A DNA stretch of 64,000 nucleotides from the NCBI RefSeq assembly GCF_902506195.1, contig NZ_LR732817.1:1564909-1628908 (forward strand), given 5' to 3'. Shown here piece by piece: positions 8,800-18,387 of the stretch. The DNA comes from Citricoccus sp. K5 (GTDB taxonomy: Bacteria > Actinomycetota > Actinomycetes > Actinomycetales > Micrococcaceae). The notes beneath the pieces are model-generated. The model was not told the DNA's origin. It worked only from the letters and a program-made list of their open reading frames with translations, and did not search any database. Position numbers and translations under genes: made by a program. Position 1 is the stretch's first letter. Each line of letters starts with the position of its first letter.

Positions 8800-8836
8800 A
8801 CAGTTGTGGCCCGGCCCCGTGCCGGGCCACAGCTGT
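8800..8836. terminator. Hairpin terminator after the DUF349 gene
   Basis: Positions 8800-8815 and 8821-8836 form a 16-bp stem with a single G-T wobble around a 5-nt loop, followed by TTCT. It lies 67 nt after the DUF349 stop and just before the next gene, so it should end transcription from the DUF349 gene. Confidence 0.75.
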
Positions 8837-8854
8837 TTCTGCCACGCTGGGACG

Positions 8855-9535
8855 GTGACCCTGACCGCCGCACCCGGTGCTGAATCCCCTCCTGAATCCC
8901 CCGCTGCTTCCACAGCTCAGCCCACCGGCGGACCGTCCGTGGCGCACCCGGGTCTCGCGCCGCTGGACTTCCTGGTGCCCGGGCTGCCCTACGCCGGTCC
9001 GGAGCTCCGGGGCATGGAGCTCTCCGGACTGGTGGTCCACGTCATCGGGGACCTCTACGTGGAGTCCGACCAGGTCGGTTCGGGGGCATCGGGACTGAGG
9101 GTCCGTGCTGCGGCGGCGCTCCGGCTCGCCGCACCCGTCATCTCGGGACGGTGGGCGGCCATGGGCCTGACGGCGGCCTGGGTGCTCTCGGGCGGGCCGC
9201 CACCGGCGGTGCTGGAAGCCTCCGTGGAACGTTTCCACCGGATTCCGTCGCAGCCGCTGTCCGTCGGACTGCGGTTGGAGCAGTCTGACGCCGCCGGCCA
9301 GCCCTCCGACGTCGTGGAGGTCTTCGGGCTGCCGTGCACCAGTGTGGAGCGGACCATCGAGGATCTGCTGCGCCGAACCGGCGACTCTCGCTGGGCCGCG
9401 GCGGCGATGCCCGCGGCGACACGGCTGCTGCCGCTGACCGAGACGGGCATGCTCCGGGACCGGTTCGAGTCCCGCCGGAAGCGTCCCGGCATGGCACCGG
9501 CCCGGCGGGCGCTGGAGCGCCTGCTGCTGGCTTGA
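8855..9535 (+). CDS. Hypothetical protein (226 aa)
   Basis: I cannot assign a function. The predicted product is soluble, with a Pro/Ala-rich start (about 30 residues) and then a mixed globular region. The segment around residues 160-180, reading FGLPCTSVERTIEDLLRR, loosely resembles the C-terminal part of AbiEi-like antitoxin proteins, in which a short motif ending TS-ERT-DL recurs; this is weak. GTG 8855 was chosen because it lies immediately after the terminator hairpin. Upstream of it CACGCT sits 6 nt away, compatible with a leaderless start. The gene is convergent with relA and ends in a 16-bp tandem repeat. Confidence 0.7.
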   Translation: MTLTAAPGAESPPESPAASTAQPTGGPSVAHPGLAPLDFLVPGLPYAGPELRGMELSGLVVHVIGDLYVESDQVGSGASGLRVRAAAALRLAAPVISGRWAAMGLTAAWVLSGGPPPAVLEASVERFHRIPSQPLSVGLRLEQSDAAGQPSDVVEVFGLPCTSVERTIEDLLRRTGDSRWAAAAMPAATRLLPLTETGMLRDRFESRRKRPGMAPARRALERLLLA

Positions 9536-9565
9536 GGTCCAGTCGGCCCGAGGTCCAGTCGGCCC
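9534..9565. repeat. Two perfect tandem copies of a 16-bp unit
   Basis: GAGGTCCAGTCGGCCC occurs at 9534-9549 and again directly at 9550-9565. The first copy overlaps the stop codon of the hypothetical gene. It fills most of the short convergent spacer before relA. Confidence 0.85.
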
Positions 9566-9598
9566 GAATCCTCAGTCAGCCTGGGGACTCGGTCCGCC

Positions 9599-12139
9599 TC
9601 AGTCCTCTGCTGCGGGGCGGCTCTGGCCGGCGGTGCGGTAGACGTCGTAGACGCCGTCGATGCGCCGAACGGAGGACAGTACGTGGCTCAGGTACTTCGG
9701 ATCGCCCATCTCGAAGACGAACTTGCTGATGGCCACGCGGCTCCGGGAGGTGTTCACCGATGCCGAGAGGATGTTGACGTGATGTTCTGCGAGCATCCGG
9801 GTGACATCCGAGAGCAGGGACTTGCGGTCCAGCGCCTCGACCTGGATCTCCACCAGGAACACGGAGGACTGCGTGGGTGCCCAGGAGACCTCCACGATCC
9901 GGTCCGGCTCCTCCTTGAGGTGGTCGATGTTCTTGCAATCGGCGCGGTGCACGGACACGCCGGAACCGCGGGTGACGAAACCGATGATCTCGTCCGGCGG
10001 TACCGGCGTGCAGCAGCGGGCCAGCTTGGCCATCACGTCGCCGGATCCCTGGACCATGACCCCGGAGTCCGACTGCCGGGTCGGGGCCGCGATGCGGGTT
10101 ATCGGGATCGCCGAGGTGTCCAGGGACTCGTCGGTCTCCTCCACCACGGCATGCAGCTTCTGCAGGTGCTCGATCACGTTCTGCACGGAGACGTTGGCGT
10201 CCCCGATCGCCGCGTAGAGGGTGGCGATGTCCGGCAGGTTCAGCTGCCCCGCCACCTCGGTGAGCGAATCCGAACTCATCATCTGGTGCAGCGGCAGGTT
10301 CATCTTGCGCAGCTGGCGGGTGAGCTGCTCCTTGCCCTTCTCGATGGACTCCTCGCGGCGTTCCTTCGAGAACCAGTGGCGGATCTTGTTGCGGGCCCGC
10401 GGGCTGCGGACGAATCCGAGCCAGTCCTGGCTGGGCCCCGCACCCTCGGTCTTGGAGGTGAAGATCTCCACCCAGTCGCCGTGGTGCAGTTCGCTGTTCA
10501 GGGGCACCAGTTTGCCGTTGACGCGGGCGCCGATGGTGCGGTGACCGACCTCGGTGTGAACCGCGTAGGCGAAGTCCACGGGGGTCGAGCCGGCCGGCAG
10601 GGCCATCACCTCGCCCTTGGGCGTGAACACGAAGACCTCCGCTGCGTCGATCTCCGCGCGCAACGATTCCAGGAACTCGTTCGGGTCCGTGGTGTCCTTC
10701 TGCCAGTCCATGACGGAGCGCAGCCACCCGGGGGTCTGATCACCACTGGACGGGGCACCCTGGGACGCCTGGTCCTTGTACTTCCAGTGCGCCGCCACTC
10801 CGTACTCCGCCCGGCGGTGCATCTCGTGCGTGCGCAGCTGGATCTCCACGGGCTTGCCGCCCGGACCGATCACCGTGGTGTGCAGTGACTGGTACATGTT
10901 CAGCTTGGGCATGGCGATGTAGTCCTTGAAGCGGCCCGGCAGCGGGCTCCACTTCGCATGCAGGACACCGAGTGCGCCGTAGCAGTCCCGGACCGAGTCG
11001 ACCAGCACGCGAACGCCCGTGAGGTCGTGGATCTCGTCGAAGTCCTTCCCGCGGACGATCATCTTCTGGTAGATCGAGTAGAAATGCTTCGGCCGTCCCG
11101 TGACGGTCGCCCGCACCCGGGCCTCCTTGAGGTCCTTCTCGATCTGCCCGCGCAGCACGGCCAGGTTCTTCTCCCGCTCGGGGGTCCGCTCCCCCACCAG
11201 CCTCACGATCTCCGCGTACACCTTGGGGTAGAGGGCCGCGAAGGACAGGTCCTCCAGTTCCCACTTGATCGTGTTCATGCCGAGCCGGTGAGCCAGCGGG
11301 GCGTAGATCTCCAGGGTCTCCTTGGCCTTGCGCGCGCTCGAGGCCGGGGCCACGTAACGCCACGTGCGGGCGTTGTGCAGCCGGTCGGCGAGCTTGATGA
11401 CCAGGACCCGGACGTCCTCCGCCATGGCCAGCACCATCTTGCGGACGGTCTCGGCCTGAGCGGCGTCCCCGAACTTGACCTTGTCCAGCTTGGTGACCCC
11501 GTCCACCAGGACGGCCACCTCGTCACCGAAGTCCCGGCGCAGCTGCTCGAGGGAGTAGCTGGTGTCCTCCACCGTGTCATGCAGCAGTGCCCCGGCCAGA
11601 GTGGTGCCGGTCATGCCCAGCTCGGCGAGGATCGTGGCCACGGCCACGGGGTGGGTGATGTACGGGTCGCCGCTCTTGCGCTTCTGGCCCGCGTGGGCCT
11701 TCTCGGCCACCTCGAACGCCCGGATGATCAGGTCAAGATCTTCCTTGCCCTCCTTCGGCTGGCGGACCTTGAGGGTGCGGACCAGGGGCTCCAGGATCGG
11801 CGAATAGTCGTTGGCGACGCGGCCGGTCAGCCGTGCCAGCCGGCTGCGGGGCCGCCGCGAGACGATCGCGCCGACCGCCGGGCTACCAGCCGTCGACGCA
11901 TCGGACGGTCCGCCGGGCCGGGTATCGGGCGAGGTGCCGGGACCCGGGCCCACCACCGGGGCGGCGGGGGCACGCTCCGGTGCCGCGGACGCCTCAGGCC
12001 TGGTGGCCGACGTCGGCCCCTCCGTTTCCGCTTCCTGCTCCGGCCCGCTGGGCACGGCCGAGGAATAGGACTGGTTGGGCGTGGGGTGCGGGACGGCACC
12101 AAGGCCGGCCGAGCGCGGCCGTTCTGACTCTGAACCCAT
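9599..12139 (-). CDS. relA: Bifunctional (p)ppGpp synthase/hydrolase, RelA/SpoT family
   Basis: This is the stringent-response enzyme that makes and degrades (p)ppGpp. After ~105 Pro/Ala-rich, probably disordered residues comes the HD hydrolase domain with intact THPVAVA and LLHDTVEDT motifs. The synthetase domain follows, with RGKDFDEIHDLTGVR and the YQSLHTTV and EIQLRTHEMH motifs. TGS (VFTPKGEVMALP), helical/zinc-finger and C-terminal ACT domains complete it. With both catalytic halves intact it should be bifunctional. At 846 aa it is longer than typical Rsh proteins because of the N-terminal extension. It is downstream of secDF, separated by a spacer with its own TAGAAT promoter element. 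Confidence 0.96.
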   Translation of the reverse strand: MGSESERPRSAGLGAVPHPTPNQSYSSAVPSGPEQEAETEGPTSATRPEASAAPERAPAAPVVGPGPGTSPDTRPGGPSDASTAGSPAVGAIVSRRPRSRLARLTGRVANDYSPILEPLVRTLKVRQPKEGKEDLDLIIRAFEVAEKAHAGQKRKSGDPYITHPVAVATILAELGMTGTTLAGALLHDTVEDTSYSLEQLRRDFGDEVAVLVDGVTKLDKVKFGDAAQAETVRKMVLAMAEDVRVLVIKLADRLHNARTWRYVAPASSARKAKETLEIYAPLAHRLGMNTIKWELEDLSFAALYPKVYAEIVRLVGERTPEREKNLAVLRGQIEKDLKEARVRATVTGRPKHFYSIYQKMIVRGKDFDEIHDLTGVRVLVDSVRDCYGALGVLHAKWSPLPGRFKDYIAMPKLNMYQSLHTTVIGPGGKPVEIQLRTHEMHRRAEYGVAAHWKYKDQASQGAPSSGDQTPGWLRSVMDWQKDTTDPNEFLESLRAEIDAAEVFVFTPKGEVMALPAGSTPVDFAYAVHTEVGHRTIGARVNGKLVPLNSELHHGDWVEIFTSKTEGAGPSQDWLGFVRSPRARNKIRHWFSKERREESIEKGKEQLTRQLRKMNLPLHQMMSSDSLTEVAGQLNLPDIATLYAAIGDANVSVQNVIEHLQKLHAVVEETDESLDTSAIPITRIAAPTRQSDSGVMVQGSGDVMAKLARCCTPVPPDEIIGFVTRGSGVSVHRADCKNIDHLKEEPDRIVEVSWAPTQSSVFLVEIQVEALDRKSLLSDVTRMLAEHHVNILSASVNTSRSRVAISKFVFEMGDPKYLSHVLSSVRRIDGVYDVYRTAGQSRPAAED

Positions 12140-12215
12140 GGCTACCGTCCTTCCCGCAGTCAGCGCAGATCTTCCGCGCTACCGCTGTGCCCAACCCTCA
12201 ATCGGGTAGTGATCC

Positions 12216-12221
12216 ATTCTA
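12216..12221 (-). promoter_or_regulatory. Putative -10 element of relA (TAGAAT)
   Basis: TAGAAT on the minus strand, about 77 nt before the relA ATG, within the 150-nt secF-relA spacer. It suggests that relA can be transcribed independently of the sec genes. Confidence 0.45.
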
Positions 12222-12240
12222 GGGCCACCACCAGAAGTGA

Positions 12241-12266
12241 CCGGTACCCTGCAGTCAGAGTACCGG
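12241..12266. terminator. Weak hairpin between secF and relA
   Basis: CCGGTAC (12241-12247) and GTACCGG (12260-12266) are 7-bp inverted arms with a 12-nt loop, directly after the secF stop. No T-run follows, so this is a weak terminator candidate only. Confidence 0.3.
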
Positions 12267-12289
12267 CCACCGGAGATGATCAGCGCAGG

Positions 12290-13285
12290 TCAGGCTGCAG
12301 CCGACGTCTCCGCTTCGCGCCGTTCGAGGACCTTGGCGTCATTGGCCTGGATCTTCGGCTCGCCCTTGCGCATCAACGCGTACAGCGGCGCCTGGATGAA
12401 GATCGTGGCCAGCGTGCCCACCATGATGCCGACGAAGATGGCCAGCGAGATATCACGCAGCGTGCCCGCTCCGAGCAGGAATGCGCCGATGAACAGGATC
12501 GAGGCCACCGGGAGGATGGCCACCACGGAGGTGTTGATCGAGCGGACCAGCGTCTGGTTGATCGCCAGGTTGACATTCTCCCGGAAGGTCCGGGTGGTCT
12601 CCTCGAGGTTGTGCTCCGTGTTCTCCCGGATCTTGTCGAAGACCACCACCGTGTCATAGAGCGCGTAGCTCAGGATCGTCAGGAAGCCGATGATGGCACT
12701 CGGGGTGACCTCGAAGCCGGTGGCACCATAGATGCCCGCCGTCACCGCCACCACGTACAGCAGCCCGATCACCGCGGCCAGTGACATCTTCCAGGTGCGG
12801 AAGTAGACGGCCATCAGCAGCGCCACGAGGACGATGAAGACGACCAGGCCGAGCAGCGCCTGCTGCGTCACCCCCTGGCCCCAGGTGGGACCCACGAAGT
12901 TGGAGGTCACCTGGTCCTGCTCGACCCCGTAGGCCGCCTGCAGGTTCGCAGCGACCTCCAGCGTCTGATCGTCGTCCAGCAGGTCCGTCTGGATCCGCAT
13001 GGTGCCCGGCGCGATGTTGGTGACGGTGGCCTCGGCCTCCGGCACGGCATCCTGCACGGCGTCCTCACCGGGGGCCACGTCCGTGTTGGACACCGCGGAC
13101 ACCGTGAACTCCGAGCCGCCGCGGAAGTCGATTCCGAGGTTGAAGCCGCCGCGGGCCAGGGTCAGGCCCACCACCGCCACGAGGATGATCAGGGCGACGG
13201 AGAACCAGGTCTTCCACTTCGTGGTGAAGGGATAGGAACGCTTGCCGGTGTAGAGCTGGTTGCCCCAGGTGGCCAGTGCACTCAC
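12290..13285 (-). CDS. secF: Protein translocase subunit SecF
   Basis: This membrane protein works with SecD to pull translocating proteins across the membrane using the proton gradient. The 331-aa product has one N-terminal membrane helix followed by the conserved D1-type motif GIDFRGG. A periplasmic-side domain follows, then five membrane helices, including the SAIIGFLTILSYALYDTVVVFDKIRE signature region. The GTG start overlaps the secD stop by 4 nt (GTGA), so translation is coupled. The C-terminus is a short charged tail. Confidence 0.96.
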   Translation of the reverse strand: MSALATWGNQLYTGKRSYPFTTKWKTWFSVALIILVAVVGLTLARGGFNLGIDFRGGSEFTVSAVSNTDVAPGEDAVQDAVPEAEATVTNIAPGTMRIQTDLLDDDQTLEVAANLQAAYGVEQDQVTSNFVGPTWGQGVTQQALLGLVVFIVLVALLMAVYFRTWKMSLAAVIGLLYVVAVTAGIYGATGFEVTPSAIIGFLTILSYALYDTVVVFDKIRENTEHNLEETTRTFRENVNLAINQTLVRSINTSVVAILPVASILFIGAFLLGAGTLRDISLAIFVGIMVGTLATIFIQAPLYALMRKGEPKIQANDAKVLERREAETSAAA

Positions 13286-15075
13286 TTTTGCTCCTCCGTC
13301 CGATCGGTCGAGGTGGTACTGCCGTCGGCGGAGTCGGCTGCCGATTCGACTGCAGGGCCGGCGGCGCTGGAACCGCCGAGCGACGCGAGCTGCTCGGCCC
13401 GCCGGCGTTCGGCGATCGTCTGCCGCTTGGCCGCCTCCTTGGAGGACTTCTGACTCCGCTTCGGCGCCTTACCGGTCGCGGCCGGGACCGGCCTGAACTC
13501 GCGGACCTTCCCGGCACCCTGATACAGGGGTTCGCGGCCGAGCAGCGACGGGTCGAGTCCGGAGAACTTGTGCCCGCCCCCGAAGAACCTGGTGTTCGCC
13601 AGCATCTGCAGCACCGGGTGGGTGAACATGAAGACCACCACGAGGTCCGCGATGGCAGTCAGGCCGAGTGTGAAGGCAAACCCGCGCACGTTGCCCACGG
13701 CCACGAAGTACAGCACGACGGCGGCCAGGAGGTTGACGGCCTTGGATGCGACCACGGTGCGCTTGGCCCGGAGCCAGCCGTATTCCACGGCCTCCGCCAG
13801 GCTGCGTCCGTTCCGCAACTCGTCCTTGATGCGTTCGAAGTAGACGATGAACGAGTCCGCCGTCAGGCCGATCGCCACGATCAGACCAGCTATGCCGGCC
13901 AGGGACAACCGATAGTTGTCCGACCAGCCCAAGAGGACGATCGCCAGATAGGTCAACACCCCCGCCACCACGAGGGAGGCCATGGTGACCAGCCCCAGCA
14001 GGCGGTACTGGAAGAAGGAGTACACCGCCACTAGTGCCAGGCCGATGAGCCCGGCGATGAGGCCGAGGCGCAGCTGGTCGGCACCGAGGGTGGCCGAGAT
14101 CTGCTGTTCAGACTCGATGGTGAAGCTGATCGGCAGCGCGCCGTACTTCAGCTGCTCCGCCAGGGCCGCGGCGGACTCCTCGGTGAAGTTACCGGAGATC
14201 TGGGCCCGGCCGTCGGTGATGACGGCCTGGGACTGTGGCGCGGAGACGACCATGCCGTCCAGGACGATGGCGAACTGCTTGCGCGGATCGCCCTCCTGGA
14301 AGGGGGTCAGGCGCTGGGTGACCTCGCGGAAGGCATCCGCGCCGGCGTTGTTGAAGGTCAGGTTCACGGCCCACTGGTTGGTGGACACGCCGGTGGCCGT
14401 ATTGACCAGGCCGTAGTCGGCGTCGGCGATGTCGGTGCCCGGGACCTCCACCGGTCCGACGATGTACTTCACGCCCTGATTCGGATCGCAGACAATCGCA
14501 GCCTCGTCCGTGGGCAGGGGCTCCCGGTTCGGGTCCTCGAGCACGGCGGGACAGTCATAGGTCTCGAACTCGGCGGCCAGTTCCGGGGTGATCCAGTTCG
14601 GGTCCGAGCCGTTCTCGGGCTCGGCCGTGGGCTCCGGGAACTCCTCCACCGGGGTCCGCTGGTCCTCCGGCGTCGCGGTGAAGGAACCCATGGTGATGAC
14701 CGGACGGAACTCCATGTTGGCGGAGGCCTGGATCAGCTCACGGGTCTCCTGGTCCGGGACGCCGGGCAGGGACACCACCACATTGCGACCGCTCTGGGTG
14801 GTGATCTCCGCCTCGGAGACACCGGAGCCGTCCACACGCTGGCGGATGATCTCCACCGCCTGGTCGAGCTGCTCCCCGGACACCTCCTGGCCACCGGTGA
14901 CTTCCGGGGCGAGCACCATCTGAGTGCCGCCTTCCAGGTCGAGGGCGAGCTTGGGGGCCAACTGGGCCTGGCCGGTGGCCACGCCGACACCGAGGATCGC
15001 CGCCAGGGCGACTATCAGGCCGGCGAGCCACCAGAGGGTGCGCTTGGCGCGTCCCCGGGGGGTCTTATCTGACAT
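13282..15075 (-). CDS. secD: Protein translocase subunit SecD
   Basis: This is the larger SecDF subunit, 597 aa. It has an N-terminal membrane helix at about residues 12-33, then the LALDLEGGTQ motif and a large extracytoplasmic domain (about 40-330). The conserved membrane block with the IAGLIVAIGLTADSFIVYFE region follows. The last ~80 residues are a basic, Ser/Ala-rich cytoplasmic tail. It lies between yajC and secF in the usual export operon. ATG 15075 gives the normal start MSDKTPRGR. Confidence 0.96.
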   Translation of the reverse strand: MSDKTPRGRAKRTLWWLAGLIVALAAILGVGVATGQAQLAPKLALDLEGGTQMVLAPEVTGGQEVSGEQLDQAVEIIRQRVDGSGVSEAEITTQSGRNVVVSLPGVPDQETRELIQASANMEFRPVITMGSFTATPEDQRTPVEEFPEPTAEPENGSDPNWITPELAAEFETYDCPAVLEDPNREPLPTDEAAIVCDPNQGVKYIVGPVEVPGTDIADADYGLVNTATGVSTNQWAVNLTFNNAGADAFREVTQRLTPFQEGDPRKQFAIVLDGMVVSAPQSQAVITDGRAQISGNFTEESAAALAEQLKYGALPISFTIESEQQISATLGADQLRLGLIAGLIGLALVAVYSFFQYRLLGLVTMASLVVAGVLTYLAIVLLGWSDNYRLSLAGIAGLIVAIGLTADSFIVYFERIKDELRNGRSLAEAVEYGWLRAKRTVVASKAVNLLAAVVLYFVAVGNVRGFAFTLGLTAIADLVVVFMFTHPVLQMLANTRFFGGGHKFSGLDPSLLGREPLYQGAGKVREFRPVPAATGKAPKRSQKSSKEAAKRQTIAERRRAEQLASLGGSSAAGPAVESAADSADGSTTSTDRTEEQK

Positions 15076-15134
15076 GGAGGGCTACGGCTTTCGGTTCACG
15101 GGACGAGGGCGGGCGTCTGCTCGGTCCGACGGTG

Positions 15135-15623
15135 TCAGGCAGAGGGGCGGTCCGTGCCGGGACGCTGATCATCCGGGCCGTTGCCATCGGTCTCGTTGCG
15201 GTCGGTGCCGCCATTGGCCTCTTCCAGGCCGGCCGGGGAATCCGGGACGGTGGTCTCCGGCTCACCCACCACGGCGGCACCGGCGGCGGGGTCCACGGCC
15301 TTGCCGATGGCCTGCAGGTGCACGGTGGCCGTGTTACCCGGGGAGATCTCGATGACGGCCTTGTTCTCTTCCTTGTCCACGGACAGGATGGTGCCGAACA
15401 GGCCCATGGTCGTCATGACCTCCACGCCCGGGGCGAGCGACTGGTGGAGCTGCTGCTGCTGCTGCTGAGCCTTCTTGCTGCGGCGGAACATGCTGAAGAT
15501 CAGCAACGCGAAGATCGCGAGCATGATCAGCAGGAAGGGGTCGAACGGGAGGCCGCCACCGCCTTCCGGATTGGCGCCTTCGGCGACAAGCGGGACAGTT
15601 GGGGAGGCGATCAGCTGGGTCAC
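15135..15623 (-). CDS. yajC: Preprotein translocase subunit YajC
   Basis: A small membrane protein associated with SecDF. The 162-aa product has a short N-terminus, one membrane helix (FLLIMLAIFALLIFSMF), a basic RRSKK stop-transfer, and the typical YajC core with LAPGVEVMTTMGLFGTI. An acidic, Asp/Gly/Thr-rich tail of about 55 residues follows and is probably disordered. I used GTG 15623 because it gives a normal short lumenal N-terminus. A longer reading frame extends 33 codons upstream and is not needed by the family. Confidence 0.88.
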   Translation of the reverse strand: MTQLIASPTVPLVAEGANPEGGGGLPFDPFLLIMLAIFALLIFSMFRRSKKAQQQQQQLHQSLAPGVEVMTTMGLFGTILSVDKEENKAVIEISPGNTATVHLQAIGKAVDPAAGAAVVGEPETTVPDSPAGLEEANGGTDRNETDGNGPDDQRPGTDRPSA

Positions 15624-15796
15624 TTCGGGGACACCACATTCCAGAGTCGGGGCACAGGACAACCCGATTAGTCTACGGGTAGGTTCGCACCGTCCATTCA
15701 GCCGCGCCCTCCCGGGGCACATTGTTCACCGATTTCCCAGAAACGCCCCGAACCCGGGGACAGAAATCAGGACCGAGTTCAGGGATCAATCCGACT

Positions 15797-16912
15797 TCAG
15801 GGATCGAACAGCGTGTCGGCCTCGTCAGCACCGTCTGGCCGGCTGGAGTCCGCACCGGCATCACGTGCCGCCGGAACCGACCAGAACGCCGCACCCGGGG
15901 AATCGGGGGGCGGGGCCAGGCCCAGATGCTCCCAGGCGGCGGGCATGGCGATCCGGCCCCGCGGGGTCCGCCCCAGCAGCCCCTCGCGCACCAGGAAGGG
16001 CTCCGCCACGGTCTCCACCGTCTCGGTCTCCTCCCCCACGGCGATGGCCAGCGTGGACAGGCCCACCGGTCCCCCGGCGAACTTGCGGCATAGGGCCTCG
16101 AGCACAGAGCGATCGAGACGGTCCAGTCCCTTCTCATCCACTTCGTACATCTCCAAGGCGGCGGAGGCGGCGCGCGAGTCCACCTGGTCCAGTCCGCCGA
16201 CCAGGGCCCAGTCGCGCACCCGGCGCAGCAGCCGGTTGGCGATGCGCGGCGTTCCCCGGGACCGGCTGGCGATCTGGGTGAACCCCGCGGAGTTGACCTT
16301 CATGTCCAGCAACAGGGCGGAACGGCGCAGCACCAGTTCCAGTTCCTCGGTGCTGTAGAACTCGAGGTGGCCGGTGAAGCCGAAGCGATCGCGGAGCGGC
16401 CCGGGCAGCAGCCCGGCACGGGTGGTGGCCCCCACCAGCGTGAACGGCGGAATCTCCAGGGGGATGGAGGTGGCGCCGGCCCCCTTGCCGACCACGATGT
16501 CCACCCGGAAGTCCTCCATGGCCATGTACAGCATCTCCTCGGCCGGGCGGGACATCCGGTGGATCTCGTCCAGGAAGAGCACCTCCCCCTCCGTCAGGGA
16601 GGACAGGATGGCGGCCAGGTCGCCGGCGTGCTGGATCGCCGGTCCGGAGGAGATCCGCAGGGGCGCATTCATCTCCGCCGCGATGATCATGGCCAGGGTG
16701 GTCTTGCCCAGTCCGGGCGGTCCGGACATCAGCACGTGGTCGGCGGTGCGGCCGCGCAACCGGGCCGCCTCCAGGACGAGCGATAGCTGCCGGCGGACCC
16801 GCTGCTGGCCCACGAAGTCGTCGAGGTTCTTGGGACGCAGGGCGGTCTCGAGCTCCCGCTCCTCACCCTCAGCTGCCCCGGCCACGAGCCGGCCGTCTGG
16901 CTGTTCCGTCAT
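15797..16912 (-). CDS. ruvB: Holliday junction DNA helicase RuvB
   Basis: This AAA+ motor of the RuvABC complex drives branch migration during recombinational repair. Walker A is GPPGLGKTT, Walker B is [11 protein letters not shown], sensor 1 is in LVGATTRAG, and the arginine-finger region GPLRDRFGF is present. The C-terminal winged helix shows LLGRTPRGR. At 371 aa it is a little longer than E. coli RuvB, with an extra Pro/Asp-rich tail. It starts 10 nt after the ruvA stop. Confidence 0.97.
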   Translation of the reverse strand: MTEQPDGRLVAGAAEGEERELETALRPKNLDDFVGQQRVRRQLSLVLEAARLRGRTADHVLMSGPPGLGKTTLAMIIAAEMNAPLRISSGPAIQHAGDLAAILSSLTEGEVLFLDEIHRMSRPAEEMLYMAMEDFRVDIVVGKGAGATSIPLEIPPFTLVGATTRAGLLPGPLRDRFGFTGHLEFYSTEELELVLRRSALLLDMKVNSAGFTQIASRSRGTPRIANRLLRRVRDWALVGGLDQVDSRAASAALEMYEVDEKGLDRLDRSVLEALCRKFAGGPVGLSTLAIAVGEETETVETVAEPFLVREGLLGRTPRGRIAMPAAWEHLGLAPPPDSPGAAFWSVPAARDAGADSSRPDGADEADTLFDP

Positions 16913-16922
16913 GCGCTACCGC

Positions 16923-17561
16923 CTACCGGCCCGACCTGGCGGACTGTCCCTGGCCGAGATGGCGCAGCGTGGACTTGAGCACGCTGGCGACCGTGCCGGA
17001 CTCCTCGAGTTCGGGCTCATGCCGGATGGTGTCCCGGACGGCCTTCTCGGCGTCCTTCTCCGTCCAGCCCAGGCCGGTCAGTGCCTCCAGGACGCGGTCC
17101 ATCCATGGCATGGAGCCGGCCAGGGCCGGCTGGTCCTCGGTCCCGGGGCCGGTCGCCCCCGTGGGCACGAGCTTGTCCGTCAGTTCCAGGACGATGCGCC
17201 GCGCGCCCTTGGGTCCGATCCCTGGGACCTTGGTGAAGGCCTTGTCGTCCCCCGTGGACGCCGCCACCCGGACCGCCTCCGGAGCGTGGACCGCCAGCAC
17301 GGCCAGGGCCAGCCGGGGGCCGACGCCGGAGACCCCGAGCAGCACCTCGAAGACCTCCCTCTCGTCCTCCGTGGCGAAGCCGAACAGGGTCATGGAGTCC
17401 TCGCGCACCACCATGGAGGTCAGGACCCGTCCAGCCTCGCCCAGGTGGAGCCCGGCCAGCGTCTGCGGGGTGGCGGAGAACCGCATGCCGAAGCCGGACA
17501 CGGTGAGGACAGCGTGGTTCAACCCCACGGATTCCACGGTGCCGGTCAGGGACGAAATCAT
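16923..17561 (-). CDS. ruvA: Holliday junction DNA helicase RuvA
   Basis: This 212-aa junction-binding subunit begins MISSLTGTV, the standard RuvA start, using ATG 17561. A TTG two codons upstream is less likely. An N-terminal OB-fold is followed by the helix-hairpin-helix region (VSGVGPRLALAVL and VPGIGPKGARRIVLEL) and the small C-terminal RuvB-binding domain. It is immediately followed by ruvB. Confidence 0.96.
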   Translation of the reverse strand: MISSLTGTVESVGLNHAVLTVSGFGMRFSATPQTLAGLHLGEAGRVLTSMVVREDSMTLFGFATEDEREVFEVLLGVSGVGPRLALAVLAVHAPEAVRVAASTGDDKAFTKVPGIGPKGARRIVLELTDKLVPTGATGPGTEDQPALAGSMPWMDRVLEALTGLGWTEKDAEKAVRDTIRHEPELEESGTVASVLKSTLRHLGQGQSARSGR

Positions 17562-17678
17562 GCTCAACTCGCTCTTCTCGGAATAGCAATTTGGACAACA
17601 GCCGGACGACAGCGGGTCAGGTGCCGGACAGCGGCCCGGTTCGAACGTATCTACGAAGACCCTAACCCATCACGGGGT

Positions 17679-18380
17679 TCAGATCCGGGAACCGCCGTTC
17701 CAGCCCTTCGAGCCCCGGCTTCGCTGCTCGGCGGCGAGCCAGGCCTGCTGGGCCGGCGTCGATCCCCCGGTGCGGCGTCCGCCGGAGCCGCCGGCCGGCG
17801 TCGGGAACCGCGAGGCACGCTGGGGGCTGGTGAGGTTGCCCGTCTCCAGTCCGCTGCCCATCAGCCCGCCGCGCCAGGCATGGGTGATGGCCAGGGCGAG
17901 GGCATCGGCGGCATCGGCGGGCTTGGGCGGGGCGTCGAGGCGCAGGATCCTGGTGACCATGGCGGTGACCTGGTCCTTGTCCGCGGTGCCGCTGCCGGTG
18001 ACCGCGGCCTTCACCTCGGAGGGGGTGTGGAGCGCCACCGGGATGCCCCGCCGGGCGGCCGCGGCGATGACCACGCCGGAGGCCTGGGCGGTGCCCATCA
18101 CGGTCGGCGTGTTGTTCTGCGCGAACATGCGCTCCACGGCCACGTGGTCCGGGCTGTGGCGGTCGAGCCACTCGTTGATGGCCTCGTCGATGGCGAGCAG
18201 CCGCAGGTCGAGCGATTGTTCGGCCGGGGAGCCGACGACCGTCACGGCCACCAGGGTGGCGGTGCGGTTGGGCGCCACGTCCACCACCGCGATGCCGCAG
18301 CGGGTCAGGCCGGGATCGACACCGAGCACCCGCAGCGGACGCGGTGCCCGGCGTCCCGTGGCCCCGGGGCTGAGGGTCAA
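17679..18380 (-). CDS. ruvC: Holliday junction resolvase RuvC
   Basis: This endonuclease cleaves Holliday junctions. The acidic catalytic residues are in [11 protein letters not shown] (Asp), VAVERMF (Glu) and [11 protein letters not shown] (two Asp). I placed the start at TTG 18380, which has a GAGGA site upstream and lies just beyond the yebC stop. A TTG at 18410 inside yebC would add 10 residues, and a GTG nearer the first motif would shorten it. The C-terminal ~60 residues after the nuclease core are Gly/Ser/Arg-rich and absent from shorter homologues. Confidence 0.93.
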   Translation of the reverse strand: MTLSPGATGRRAPRPLRVLGVDPGLTRCGIAVVDVAPNRTATLVAVTVVGSPAEQSLDLRLLAIDEAINEWLDRHSPDHVAVERMFAQNNTPTVMGTAQASGVVIAAAARRGIPVALHTPSEVKAAVTGSGTADKDQVTAMVTRILRLDAPPKPADAADALALAITHAWRGGLMGSGLETGNLTSPQRASRFPTPAGGSGGRRTGGSTPAQQAWLAAEQRSRGSKGWNGGSRI

Positions 18381-18387
18381 GGGCGGA

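Noticed and set aside
17562-17678. GGTTCGAA near 17637 as a possible tRNA T-arm
   Set aside because: No acceptor stem, anticodon arm or D-arm can be folded around it in the ruvA-ruvC spacer.
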